This document shows positions 24,959 through 34,176 of a stretch of DNA of 64,000 nucleotides, in pieces. The stretch is from the NCBI GenBank assembly GCA_910584715.1, contig CAJUAN010000004.1, positions 1-64,000 of the forward strand. The letters are read 5' to 3'. Position numbers and translations under genes: made by a program. The stretch is from an uncultured Oscillospiraceae bacterium (GTDB lineage: Bacteria > Bacillota > Clostridia > Oscillospirales > Ruminococcaceae). Position 1 is the first letter of the stretch. Each line of letters opens with the position of its first letter. Under the pieces are notes generated by a model that was not told where the DNA came from, ran no database searches, and saw only the letters and a list, made by a program, of their open reading frames with translations.

Positions 24959-26416
24959 ATGAAAATTTGCTTTGTAAATCCGCCGTTCAAGGCTGAATAC
25001 GGAAAATTTTCAAGAGAATCACGCAGTCCGTCCATAGGGCACAGCGGCGTTTTATACTATCCTCTGTGGCTTATCTATGCGGCGGCGGTTGTTGAAAAAG
25101 ACGGATTTGAAATAGCATTTATCGACGCTCCCGCAAAGCGTCTGGATATGCAAAAGACTATAGAACGTGTAAAAAACGAAGCATCCGACGCCGCTTTGTT
25201 TGTGCTTGATACGAGCACGCCGTCCATATATAGCGATATTGCTTTTGGAGCCTTGCTTAAAGAAAAATATCCGCAGAGTAAAATAATGCTTGTTGGTACG
25301 CACCCGTCTGCCGTACCCGATGAAACGCTTAACATAAACGATTCTATAGATATTGTAGCCCGTCATGAGTATGATCATATCGTCCGAGATACCGCAAGAG
25401 CAATAAGAGACGGAAAAAAATTTGATACTGTTTTTGGTATTACATACCGCGAAAACGGCTTTATAAAGCAAACTGCCGATGCTGTGCATATTGAAAATCT
25501 TGACGAAATACCGTTGGCGGCTTCATTTATAAAGAAATATCTTGATGTCAGGGATTATGTATTTCCTGCCGCGTCATATCCTGCCATACAGATTTTCACG
25601 GGACGTGGTTGTCCCGCCCACTGCAATTACTGCGTTTATCCTCAGACGCTTCACGGTCATAAATATCGTCTGCGTACTCCCGAAAATGTGGTTAATGAGT
25701 TCAAATATATTGCAAAAAATTTTCCGGAAGTACACGAAATTGTAATTGAGGATGATACCTTTACTGCAAATAAAAAGCGTGTACTTGAAATATGTAGGTT
25801 ACTGATAAAAAATAATTTACATAAACGAATCAAATGGCTCTGCAACGCGCGTGTAAATATAGACCTTGAAACAATGCAGGCAATGAAAATGGCGGGCTGC
25901 CACTTGATAATTCCCGGCTTTGAGAGTTACAACGAACAGATACTTAAAAACATTAAAAAGGGCAGTAATCTGAAGCTTATCGACGCATATGTCGCAAACG
26001 CAAAAAAGGCGGGACTTATGATACACGCCTGCTATATGGTCGGCAACGAGGGTGAAACAAGAGAGACTATGGAAACCACGCTTGCGGCTGCAATGCGATT
26101 TAAGACCGATACAGCACAGTTTTTTCCGCTTATACCCTACCCGGGAACGGAAGCATACGAATGGGCGAAAAGCAACGGCTACATAAACGGAAAATATGAG
26201 GATTATTTGCAGGAGGACGGCACTCTTAATTGCGTGTTAAATACCCCGGAGCTTTCGGCTCGCGAGCTCGTTGATTTCTGTGCTTATGCGAGAAAAAAAT
26301 ATTATATGCGTCCTTGGTATATCGCTCACAGGCTTTGGAAAGGCATACGCGATCCGGAGGATATGAAGAGAAGTCTTAAAGCCTTTTGGAGATTGAAAGA
26401 CAGTTTGCTTAAATAA
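24959..26416 (+). CDS. B12-binding radical SAM protein
   Basis: The protein has 485 residues. The N-terminal cobalamin-binding-type domain (residues 1-160; KICFVNPPFKAEYGK, YPLWLIYAAAVVEKDGFEI) lacks a clear DxHxxG motif, so cobalamin may bind base-off without His. The radical SAM domain has CPAHCNYC (CxxxCxxC, about 218-225) and IVIEDDTFTANKKR. Members methylate or rearrange sugars, lipids or natural products. Inside this cluster it could modify a nucleotide sugar, the lipid carrier or the glycan. ATG 24959 follows GTGAGG by 8 bp; an upstream ATG (24935) overlaps the GT2 gene. Confidence 0.85.
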   Translation: MKICFVNPPFKAEYGKFSRESRSPSIGHSGVLYYPLWLIYAAAVVEKDGFEIAFIDAPAKRLDMQKTIERVKNEASDAALFVLDTSTPSIYSDIAFGALLKEKYPQSKIMLVGTHPSAVPDETLNINDSIDIVARHEYDHIVRDTARAIRDGKKFDTVFGITYRENGFIKQTADAVHIENLDEIPLAASFIKKYLDVRDYVFPAASYPAIQIFTGRGCPAHCNYCVYPQTLHGHKYRLRTPENVVNEFKYIAKNFPEVHEIVIEDDTFTANKKRVLEICRLLIKNNLHKRIKWLCNARVNIDLETMQAMKMAGCHLIIPGFESYNEQILKNIKKGSNLKLIDAYVANAKKAGLMIHACYMVGNEGETRETMETTLAAAMRFKTDTAQFFPLIPYPGTEAYEWAKSNGYINGKYEDYLQEDGTLNCVLNTPELSARELVDFCAYARKKYYMRPWYIAHRLWKGIRDPEDMKRSLKAFWRLKDSLLK

Positions 26417-26440
26417 AATGTATAGCAAGGATTGTTTATT

Positions 26441-27580
26441 ATGAATATAATGATTTTTACAGAACAGTGGGTTAATGGAGGCGTTGCTTCATTTATTGTT
26501 AATATATTAAAAAATGTTGATATTTCAGATGATTTAAAAATAGATGTTGTTGTGTCTGAAAAAATAACTGATTTTTATGACGATACTTTGAAAAGCCTTG
26601 GCGTAGAACTGATTTGTTTAGTATGTAATAAGAGAACAAATCCTTTAGTTAGACTTATTAAGAGTTCACAAAAGTTCAAGCAAATAATTTTGAAAAGAAA
26701 TTACCAAGTTATTCATTTTAATTTATGTAATGCTGTAGGTCTGGTTTATGGGAAAATTGCTCAAAAATATTGCAGGAGCAAACGCATTGTTCATTCCCAT
26801 AACAGCATGGTTGGCTCAAAAGCTAAATTATTGATGAATAATATTTTTAGGGAATTTTTTTCTGACGTGCCTGATAATCGATACGCATGTTCTGATTATG
26901 CAGCAGAATTATTATTTCCCTCAAAGTTCTTGAACACTGTGGAAATAATAAATAACGGGATAGATTTGCAGAAATTTAGATATAACAATAATGATAGGGA
27001 AGAAATCAGAAGACGTTTAGATATTGGAAGTAAGGTATTAATCTGTCATATCGGAAGATATATTAAGCAAAAAAACCATAGATTCCTTTTGGAGATATAC
27101 TCATCTATTAAAAATAGATATCCGAATAAAACCAAACTGTTGCTGATTGGTGAAGGGCATTTGGAGGAATATATTGATAAGTATGCAAGAGAACTGGAAA
27201 TAGATAATGATATTATAAAGATAAAAAATACGCAAGAGGTTTATGCATATTTATCAGCCAGCGATTTTTTTATGTTGCCGTCTCTTTTTGAAGGCCTTCC
27301 TATCGTTGGGGTGGAGGCGCAGGCAAATGGCTTGCCGTGTTTATTTTCTGATACTATAACAAAACAGGTCAAATTAATAGATTCAACACAATTCTTAAGT
27401 ATAGAGCAGACAGCGGAAGCATGGTGCGAAAAATTTACTGAAATGATGAATCAAAAAAACATCAGAGAAAACTGTTATGATAAATTATTCTCCGAGGGAT
27501 TTGATATAGTGAGTGTTAGCAAAAAAATTTTGCAGTCGTATAAGGAGGATTCGTTATGCGAACAAAATTTAGAAGTATAA
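26441..27580 (+). CDS. Glycosyltransferase family 4/1 (GT-B fold)
   Basis: The 379-residue retaining-type GT-B enzyme starts NIMIFTEQWVNGGVASFIVN. It has VHSHNSMVGSK in the acceptor domain and IGRYIKQKNHRFLLEIY and FFMLPSLFEGLPIVGVEAQ (the E-x7-E nucleotide-sugar site) in the donor domain. ATG 26441 has CAAGGA 8 bp upstream. From about here to 34.1 kb the codons are much more A/T-ending than in the flanking housekeeping genes. The gene end overlaps the next start by 25 bp. Confidence 0.9.
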   Translation: MNIMIFTEQWVNGGVASFIVNILKNVDISDDLKIDVVVSEKITDFYDDTLKSLGVELICLVCNKRTNPLVRLIKSSQKFKQIILKRNYQVIHFNLCNAVGLVYGKIAQKYCRSKRIVHSHNSMVGSKAKLLMNNIFREFFSDVPDNRYACSDYAAELLFPSKFLNTVEIINNGIDLQKFRYNNNDREEIRRRLDIGSKVLICHIGRYIKQKNHRFLLEIYSSIKNRYPNKTKLLLIGEGHLEEYIDKYARELEIDNDIIKIKNTQEVYAYLSASDFFMLPSLFEGLPIVGVEAQANGLPCLFSDTITKQVKLIDSTQFLSIEQTAEAWCEKFTEMMNQKNIRENCYDKLFSEGFDIVSVSKKILQSYKEDSLCEQNLEV

Positions 27581-28722
27581 CTTTATTTTGGTGGTTATTT
27601 GGTGCAATAATTGTTTTTCTTATTGCATGTAAAAATAAATATTTTGCATTAGGAAATTTTGTGGTTCCGTTAATAATTACTGTTGTTGTTGGTTTTATGC
27701 AAACATACGGCAAAATAAAATTAACATTTTTAAATAAGTTATTATTAATTTCAATAATTAACGTGTGCGTTGTTGCCGGATTGAACTACAGTACAATGAA
27801 TGTATCGTACGCACTGAGTTGGTTAGCACTATACATAGTAACTTTATTATCAACAACTTTGCCCCTGCCGCACGAAAAATGTATTTTACTGATTGACTGT
27901 TATATTATTTCAGGATTAATTATATGTTTGTTTGCGATTATAGACCCGCAATATTATGAGGGAAGATTATCTGTCAAATTTTTTGACGGTCCTGTGATGG
28001 ATGTTAATTACTTGGCTTTTTTTATGATAGAAGTAATATTTTTAACTTTGTACAAAATAAAAAAATATTCTTTATCATATTATAATAAGTGGTTTTGCAT
28101 TTTTTGCATTGCAATTTTTAGTATATTTACTTTATCCACCGGAAGCAGAAGTGGACTTGTTTGTCTTGCAATATTGGCAGCCTCTTTTTTTGCAGATTAT
28201 TGCTTAACCGGAAAAATCTCTGCAATAAAAATTATAAAAATACTATTGATAACTTTTGCTGCTATGGCAGCGGGAGTATTTCTTATAAGGAAATATGTGT
28301 CAGTTGAAATTTTAAACAGGTTTTTTAACAGGAGTTGGATGGATTTCAGCAACATAAACAGATTAACACGGTTTAAAATTGGATTTGAAACAGCAATGGA
28401 ACATCCGATAAAGGGATATGGACTGGTTACTTCTATTCAGGCAATTATTAAAGCTGGAAAAGCAGAACTTTCCGCTCACAACACATTCCTTTCTGCGTGG
28501 ATCTCTTTGGGGTTAGTAGGGTTAGTACTTTTATTGCTTTTATTATTATACGTTGCATATAAAGCTTGGAAAAGTAAAAATATTATTGTTCTTGGCGGAA
28601 TTGGAACAATATTTTTTTCTGCAATGTTGTTAGAAGTTGAGATTTCCGCAACATTTTGGTTAACTTTAATTGTTATTATTAAAATTTTAGAAGATCCGAT
28701 CGGAGAATGCTGCAATGAATAA
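27556..28722 (+). CDS. Wzy/O-antigen-ligase-like polysaccharide polymerase
   Basis: The 388-residue integral membrane protein has about ten hydrophobic segments and the family signature SAHNTFLSAWISLGLVGL (extracytoplasmic HNxFL) in the C-terminal third. STGSRSGL lies mid-protein. It would polymerise lipid-linked repeat units or ligate glycan outside the membrane. The start overlaps the preceding gene and has AAGGAGG, implying translational coupling. Wzy sequences diverge strongly, so assignment rests on topology and the HNTFL motif. Confidence 0.8.
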   Translation: MRTKFRSITLFWWLFGAIIVFLIACKNKYFALGNFVVPLIITVVVGFMQTYGKIKLTFLNKLLLISIINVCVVAGLNYSTMNVSYALSWLALYIVTLLSTTLPLPHEKCILLIDCYIISGLIICLFAIIDPQYYEGRLSVKFFDGPVMDVNYLAFFMIEVIFLTLYKIKKYSLSYYNKWFCIFCIAIFSIFTLSTGSRSGLVCLAILAASFFADYCLTGKISAIKIIKILLITFAAMAAGVFLIRKYVSVEILNRFFNRSWMDFSNINRLTRFKIGFETAMEHPIKGYGLVTSIQAIIKAGKAELSAHNTFLSAWISLGLVGLVLLLLLLLYVAYKAWKSKNIIVLGGIGTIFFSAMLLEVEISATFWLTLIVIIKILEDPIGECCNE

Positions 28723-30004
28723 AAGCATTGATTTTATTATTTTGTATGAACATATAGCCAGAGAAATGGAAACAGCAGCTTTGCTTTCGGCAGAACTGAA
28801 GAGAAGGGGATACAGTGTAGATATTGCTGAAGTCGGTTCGTTAAGAAAGGGAAAAAAATACGGCGTAGTACTGCTTCCATATTTATATAGCACAAGTAAT
28901 CTTTTTCCTGTATTGCATATGGCGCGTAATGATGTAAGAAAAATTATAAACTTACAATATGAACAGGTATATTCACAAAAGCTTGAAAATGAAAAAAAAT
29001 TACATCCGTCCGGTCTTGCCCAAAAAGCCCAACATATAGTTTGGGGAGAGGCTACGGGAAAAAGACTGGAAAAGTTTGGTGTGAGTAAGGAAAATATCCA
29101 TTTGACGGGACACATTGGTATGGATTTAAATTCCCCACAATTTGACAAAGTTTTTATGACAAGAAAAGAAATTAGCCGGGAGTTTTCATTAAACGAAAAT
29201 AAAAAGTGGCACTTGTTTATTTCATCCTTTTCTTACTGCAATATGAGCAGCGCTCAGAAAAAAAGATTAAGCGGAATGATCGGGCAGACAGATGAAATAA
29301 TAAAAATTCAGGAAGAGTCCCAAAAAATAATATTACAATGGTTTGAAAATTATCTGATAAATAATGAAGATACTTATATAATTTACAGACCGCATCCCGC
29401 GGAAGAAACGGATAATAAACTTGCAGTACTTGAAAAAAACTTTTCAAACTTTAAGGTTATTAAGAGTTATTCAATACGACAATGGATAAAGGTATGTGAT
29501 TCGATCAGTAATTGGTTCAGTACTTCTATAGCGGATATATACTTTGCCAATAAAAAATGCGCTGTTTTAAGACCGGTTAAAATGCCTAAAGAGATTGATA
29601 ATATTATTTTAGACAATGAAAAATCATTTATAGTGACGGAACAGGATTTCAAAATGTATATGGAAAAAAATATTGCGGAATTTCCGGCAACAACCGCTGT
29701 GATCGAGGCGTATTACGGTAAATGGAATGACGGAAAGTGTTATATTCGGCTTGCAGATTTATGTGAAAATGTATTGAAAGATGACAAGTACAGTTATGAT
29801 TACACCAAGTACATTAACATAAGTGCATACAAAAGGATAAAAGTATGGTTATATCAGGTTCTTGTTAATTTAAGCGCCTATTTGCGCGTATGGAGACTCC
29901 TGCCCGGAAGGCATCGGGCTGCATTTCGTTCAAAGTATATTGAGCAAAGGAATTACAAGGAGATATTCGAAAAATATGAGAAGGTTTTTGAACAAATTAT
30001 ATGA
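28715..30004 (+). CDS. Putative surface-carbohydrate biosynthesis protein (GT-B-like)
   Basis: This is a 429-residue cytosolic protein resembling the surface carbohydrate biosynthesis/CDP-glycerol transferase-like group. It has IILYEHIAREMETAALLSAE at the N-terminus, QKAQHIVWGEATGKRLEKFG, TYIIYRPHPAEETDNK and SNWFSTSIADIYFANKKCAV, in the order expected for a GT-B donor domain. The sugar is unknown. The start overlaps the wzy-like stop by 8 bp. A less likely alternative is a nonulosonate transferase, a role otherwise missing from this cluster. Confidence 0.55.
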   Translation: MNKSIDFIILYEHIAREMETAALLSAELKRRGYSVDIAEVGSLRKGKKYGVVLLPYLYSTSNLFPVLHMARNDVRKIINLQYEQVYSQKLENEKKLHPSGLAQKAQHIVWGEATGKRLEKFGVSKENIHLTGHIGMDLNSPQFDKVFMTRKEISREFSLNENKKWHLFISSFSYCNMSSAQKKRLSGMIGQTDEIIKIQEESQKIILQWFENYLINNEDTYIIYRPHPAEETDNKLAVLEKNFSNFKVIKSYSIRQWIKVCDSISNWFSTSIADIYFANKKCAVLRPVKMPKEIDNIILDNEKSFIVTEQDFKMYMEKNIAEFPATTAVIEAYYGKWNDGKCYIRLADLCENVLKDDKYSYDYTKYINISAYKRIKVWLYQVLVNLSAYLRVWRLLPGRHRAAFRSKYIEQRNYKEIFEKYEKVFEQII

Positions 30005-31442
30005 AAAATCTATGTTTAAGAACATTTTAAAAATTTCCGAATATATGTTGGCGAGTATTATAAATGCTGTAATAGCCGCTGCCTCAACAGTTATTTTAAC
30101 CAGAATATTTTCACCGGAAACATTTGGAATTGTTAACTTATTCAATTCAGCTTCATCGGTAATAATGGGGATAATGTGTATTGGAATGGACAGTTCTTAT
30201 ATTCGTTTCTTTTACGATCCGCCTAACGGAGATTCAAATAAGGTTTTGGCTCAAAAATGTATTTTGATTCCTATTGTTAATGTTCTTTTATGGGGATCCC
30301 TTATTGTTGCATTTGGGGGCGAACAATTTTCAAATCAGTTCATTGGGATCAAAAGTATTTCGGCAGCAATATTTATATTTGCAAATGTATTGGGTCAGAT
30401 TATTATAAGGTTTTTGAATATAAATTACCGTATGCAGGGCGACACTCATAAGTATTTTGTACAAAGCGTTTTAACACAGTTATTCTTAAAGCTGTTTGTA
30501 GTCACAGCGGCATTGATAACTGTGAACAATGTTGTTATTGTTGGCTTCAATGCGCTGGGAATTTTATTTCTTGCTTGTATATACATATGCATTCAGTTTA
30601 AGTCCGTTTTTGGAAATGTGAAAAAAACATCATTATCATATAAAGGATATAAGGAAGTTGTTTTTTTTGCTGTGTTTATATGTCCGATTTCCATTATCTC
30701 TTATTTAAATACATATACATCTCAGTTGATCATAAAAAAAAATCTTGGTATTCATGACCTTGGAGTTTTTTCTGCTGCCGCATTATTTATATCTGCTATT
30801 GCCGTATTTAGAACGGGATTTGTTACATTTTGGTCGCCGTTTATGTATAAAAATTATGAAACACATAATAAAGAAATTTGCATGGCTAACAGGATTGTCA
30901 TTTTATTCTGTATTTTGGGATTTTGCCTAATACTTTTGGCTTCTGATCTGTTGTATCTTCTTATAGGTGAAAACTTTCGTGAACAACAGCAAATATTAGG
31001 CTTTTTGCTGATTAATCCGCTATGTATAACTGCTATGGAGACGACGTATTACGGAATTGCAATAGCTAAAAAAAACTATATTTCGTTAATTAACAATTTA
31101 GTGTCATTATTGTTTAATTGTACATTATGCTATTTTTTTACGCAATATTGGGGACTGACAGGTGCCGTTATTTCTTCTGCTGTTTCAGGCGTTTTACTTT
31201 TTGCATTAAATACTTTTTGGGGACAAAAATATTACAGATCGGTAGATAGTATTATAAGACAAGTTCAGTTTATTGCTGTAATATTTATTATTTCTTTTTT
31301 GTATTACACTCTGTACAGTCAAAAATGGATATTTAATTTTATTATTTTAGCTTTTTTGATACTTGAGCTTATAGCAAATAAGAAATTGTTTTCTATGATT
31401 TTAAGTTTAAAAAAATATAATGAAGGTGACAAATATGAATAA
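29976..31442 (+). CDS. Wzx-type oligosaccharide flippase (MATE/MOP superfamily)
   Basis: This is a membrane protein of about 488 residues with about 12-14 hydrophobic segments. It starts with ILKISEYMLASIINAVIAAA and STVILTRIFSPETFGIVNLF, typical of polysaccharide flippases. It would move the lipid-linked repeat unit across the membrane before polymerisation by the Wzy-like protein. The ATG at 29976 (AAGGAGAT about 11 bp upstream) overlaps the preceding gene; ATG 30012 is an alternative. The end overlaps the next gene by 8 bp. Confidence 0.87.
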   Translation: MRRFLNKLYEKSMFKNILKISEYMLASIINAVIAAASTVILTRIFSPETFGIVNLFNSASSVIMGIMCIGMDSSYIRFFYDPPNGDSNKVLAQKCILIPIVNVLLWGSLIVAFGGEQFSNQFIGIKSISAAIFIFANVLGQIIIRFLNINYRMQGDTHKYFVQSVLTQLFLKLFVVTAALITVNNVVIVGFNALGILFLACIYICIQFKSVFGNVKKTSLSYKGYKEVVFFAVFICPISIISYLNTYTSQLIIKKNLGIHDLGVFSAAALFISAIAVFRTGFVTFWSPFMYKNYETHNKEICMANRIVILFCILGFCLILLASDLLYLLIGENFREQQQILGFLLINPLCITAMETTYYGIAIAKKNYISLINNLVSLLFNCTLCYFFTQYWGLTGAVISSAVSGVLLFALNTFWGQKYYRSVDSIIRQVQFIAVIFIISFLYYTLYSQKWIFNFIILAFLILELIANKKLFSMILSLKKYNEGDKYE

Positions 31443-33036
31443 AATCTGTGCGATTATTCCTGCACGGGCAGGTTCTAAAGGGATCCCAAATAAAAATATC
31501 AGAATAATCGGCGGTCATCCTCTTATTTATTATTCAATTTTAAATGCGCTGCGCTCTGATTATATAACTGATGTTATTGTTTCTACAGATTCGCCTGATG
31601 TTGGAATAATCGCAAACCAAATGGGAGCAAAGGTTAAATGGAGAGACGCAAAGCTTTGTGAAGACTCAGTAACATTGGACAGCGTTGTAGCTGATGCAGT
31701 CCCTGAAGGCGATTGGGACTACGTTATTACAATGCAGCCCACTTCTCCGACGTTAAAAACCGAAACATTGGATTCTGCAATTGAATATGCAGTAAGTAAT
31801 GATATTGATACGGTTATTTCGGTAATTAATTCTCCTCACCTTGCATGGACTGAAGAAAACGGAAAAAAAATACCTAATTATAAAGAACGTCTTAATCGCC
31901 AGTTCCTTCCGCCTTATTACGTTGAAACCGGTGCATTTGTTATTTCAAAATTCTCTGTTGTTACTCCTGAAACAAGAATAGGCAAAAATGTCGATGTATT
32001 TGAACTTTCAGAAGATGAATCCTATGATATTGATAACTTTGAGGATATGAGAAATGCAGCTGCAATATTGGAGCGGAAAAGTGTTGCAATTTATGTAAAC
32101 GGCAACAATAAAAGAGGTATCGGTCATATATACAGGGCTCTCGAATTAGCTGACGAATTTTATGTGAAGCCGGATATTTTTTATGACACGAACCAAACTG
32201 ACCCTAAGGTCTTTGGAAAAACAACCCATAACCTTATTCCGGTAAATGGAATAGCAGAGCTTTTTGAACAGTGCAAAAAGAATTCTTACAGTATATTTAT
32301 CAATGATATTTTGACAACTTCTATCGACTATATGATTGGCTTGCGGTCCGTTTTACCAAATGCAAAAATTGTAAATTTTGAAGATGACGGAGAAGGCATA
32401 ATCAAGGCTGATCTTGTATTCAATGCATTGTTTCATGACAGTAAATATCCTCAGGTTTACGCAGGCGAGAAATACTACATTGCCGGAAAAACTTTTATGT
32501 TCTATGAACCGATAGACATAAAAGACAAGGTAAAACGTGTATTTGTTTGTTTTGGCGGAGCCGATCCTCAGAATTATTCTGACAGGATATTGAATATGGC
32601 AATAAAACCCGAATATAAAAATTATCATTTTGTTGTTGTTTTGGGACGGGCAAAGAATAACGTTGAAACGTTATTGGAGTTCAACAAATATGATAATATA
32701 GAAGTGCTTTACGATGTATCTAATATACCGGAACTGATCAGCAAGTGCGATGTCGGTATTACCTCAAGAGGCAGAACCGGATATGAGCTTGCTATCCTCG
32801 GTGTTCCGTCTATTTCCATATCACAAAACAAGCGTGAAGAACGTCATGGTTTCGTATGTAATGAAAATGGATTTACATATATTGGTCTTAATCCTACAGA
32901 TGAAATCATTGAAAACAATATGAGGATGTATTTAACAATGTCCAAGGAAAGCAGACTGAGATTTCATAATATGCTGCTAAGTCATGATCTGCGCAGCGGC
33001 CGAAGGAGAGTAGTTAATCTCATTAATAATCTTTAG
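31435..33036 (+). CDS. Fused CMP-nonulosonate cytidylyltransferase and PseG-like hydrolase
   Basis: This is a 533-residue two-domain protein. Residues 1 to about 215 are an NeuA/PseF-type cytidylyltransferase (IIPARAGSKGIPNKNI, the CTP-binding motif; QPTSPTLK). Residues of about 217-533 are PseG-like GT-B (NKRGIGHIYRALELADEF; FVCFGGADPQNYS; SKCDVGITSRGRTGYELAIL), the family that removes UDP from UDP-6-deoxy-AltdiNAc on the way to pseudaminic acid. The fusion joins the step before and the step after the NeuB/PseI reaction encoded next. ATG 31435 has AAGGTGA 6 bp upstream. Pseudaminic acid is the best guess for the product; legionaminic-type sugars remain possible. Confidence 0.85.
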   Translation: MNKICAIIPARAGSKGIPNKNIRIIGGHPLIYYSILNALRSDYITDVIVSTDSPDVGIIANQMGAKVKWRDAKLCEDSVTLDSVVADAVPEGDWDYVITMQPTSPTLKTETLDSAIEYAVSNDIDTVISVINSPHLAWTEENGKKIPNYKERLNRQFLPPYYVETGAFVISKFSVVTPETRIGKNVDVFELSEDESYDIDNFEDMRNAAAILERKSVAIYVNGNNKRGIGHIYRALELADEFYVKPDIFYDTNQTDPKVFGKTTHNLIPVNGIAELFEQCKKNSYSIFINDILTTSIDYMIGLRSVLPNAKIVNFEDDGEGIIKADLVFNALFHDSKYPQVYAGEKYYIAGKTFMFYEPIDIKDKVKRVFVCFGGADPQNYSDRILNMAIKPEYKNYHFVVVLGRAKNNVETLLEFNKYDNIEVLYDVSNIPELISKCDVGITSRGRTGYELAILGVPSISISQNKREERHGFVCNENGFTYIGLNPTDEIIENNMRMYLTMSKESRLRFHNMLLSHDLRSGRRRVVNLINNL

Positions 33037-33055
33037 TACAGTAGGAGGAAAAACA

Positions 33056-34093
33056 TTGAAAAAGCCGTATTTGATCGCGGAAATGGGTGTGAACTTTTAT
33101 GATACAGCGCGAGTAATGAATATTACTCCGCTGGAAGCAGCAAAGCTTTATATTGACGCAGCCGCAGACGCAGGGGTTGATTGTGTTAAATTCCAGTCAT
33201 ATAAAGCGGGTACAATTGCTTCAAAAAATTCACCTGCGTATTGGGATACTTCAAAAGAACCCACAAAGACGCAGTATGAATTGTTTTTAAAACATGATAG
33301 CTTTGGCGAAAAGGAATATACTGAACTATGCCGCTATACTCACTCAAAAAACATGGATTTTACTTCAACGCCGTTTGATTATGCTTCGGCAGATTATCTT
33401 GAGGACTTAGTCGATTTTTACAAAATATCTTCTTCTGACTTGTCAAATTTACCTTTTATAAGGTATATAGGAGCAAAGGGCAAGTCTGTATATATGTCTG
33501 TCGGAGCGGCTTATCTTTCAGAAGTTGACGAAGCTGTGAGGGCATTAACTGAAGCCGGGTGTAAGGATATTGTTATTTTTCATTGTGTACTGTCCTATCC
33601 TACTGATCCGAAAGATGCAAATCTGCGCGTTATTCAGACACTGAAAAAGACTTTTCCGGAAGTTCGTATAGGATTCAGCGATCATGTTGCTCCGGATAAA
33701 ACAATGATGACGTTGGCGGCGGCTTATTTATTAGGGGCGGAAGTGATTGAAAAACACTTTACTTTAGATAAAACTTTGCCCGGAAACGACCACTATCATG
33801 CGGGAGACCCCGATGATTTTAAAATGGCAGTATCTAATTTTAAATTTATAGATCAAATTTTGGGAAGTGAAAATAAAACGGTTCTTGACTGTGAAATTAT
33901 CCCCAGAAAAGAGGCACGGAGATCCCTTGTATTTACAAGAAATATGAGGGCGGGAGAAATTATTAAAAAAAGCGATTTAATGCCAAAACGACCGGGTACG
34001 GGAATTTCACCAAATTATATTGACATTGTTATTGGACGTGAGATAAAGAAGGATGTTGATGAAGATACTATTCTTACTTGGGATATAATATGA
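33056..34093 (+). CDS. N-acetylneuraminate/pseudaminate synthase (NeuB/PseI family)
   Basis: The 345-residue enzyme condenses phosphoenolpyruvate with a six-carbon amino sugar to a nine-carbon nonulosonate. The NeuB TIM barrel (residues 1-270) has LIAEMGVNFYDTARV, DAGVDCVKFQSYKAGTI, DFTSTPFDYASADYLE, IGFSDHVAPDK and EKHFTLDKTLPGNDH (metal and PEP ligands). The C-terminal SAF domain (about residues 280-345) has RRSLVFTRNMRAGEIIKK. The start is TTG with AGGAGG 7 bp upstream. Upstream pathway genes (pseB, pseC, pseH or legionaminate equivalents) are not in this window. Confidence 0.92.
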   Translation: MKKPYLIAEMGVNFYDTARVMNITPLEAAKLYIDAAADAGVDCVKFQSYKAGTIASKNSPAYWDTSKEPTKTQYELFLKHDSFGEKEYTELCRYTHSKNMDFTSTPFDYASADYLEDLVDFYKISSSDLSNLPFIRYIGAKGKSVYMSVGAAYLSEVDEAVRALTEAGCKDIVIFHCVLSYPTDPKDANLRVIQTLKKTFPEVRIGFSDHVAPDKTMMTLAAAYLLGAEVIEKHFTLDKTLPGNDHYHAGDPDDFKMAVSNFKFIDQILGSENKTVLDCEIIPRKEARRSLVFTRNMRAGEIIKKSDLMPKRPGTGISPNYIDIVIGREIKKDVDEDTILTWDII

Positions 34094-34128
34094 AATGTAT
34101 TATACGCCTTTTAATATGTATCAAAAAT

Positions 34129-34166
34129 GAACTGCGTAAAGATAAATATTTTTCTTTACGCAGTTC
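34129..34166. terminator. Strong terminator between neuB-like and DGR-target-like genes
   Basis: GAACTGCGTAAAG (34129-34141) and CTTTACGCAGTTC (34154-34166) are a perfect 13-bp stem. On the minus strand ATTTTTG follows, serving the convergent gene at 34177. Confidence 0.85.
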
Positions 34167-34176
34167 TGAATATATA

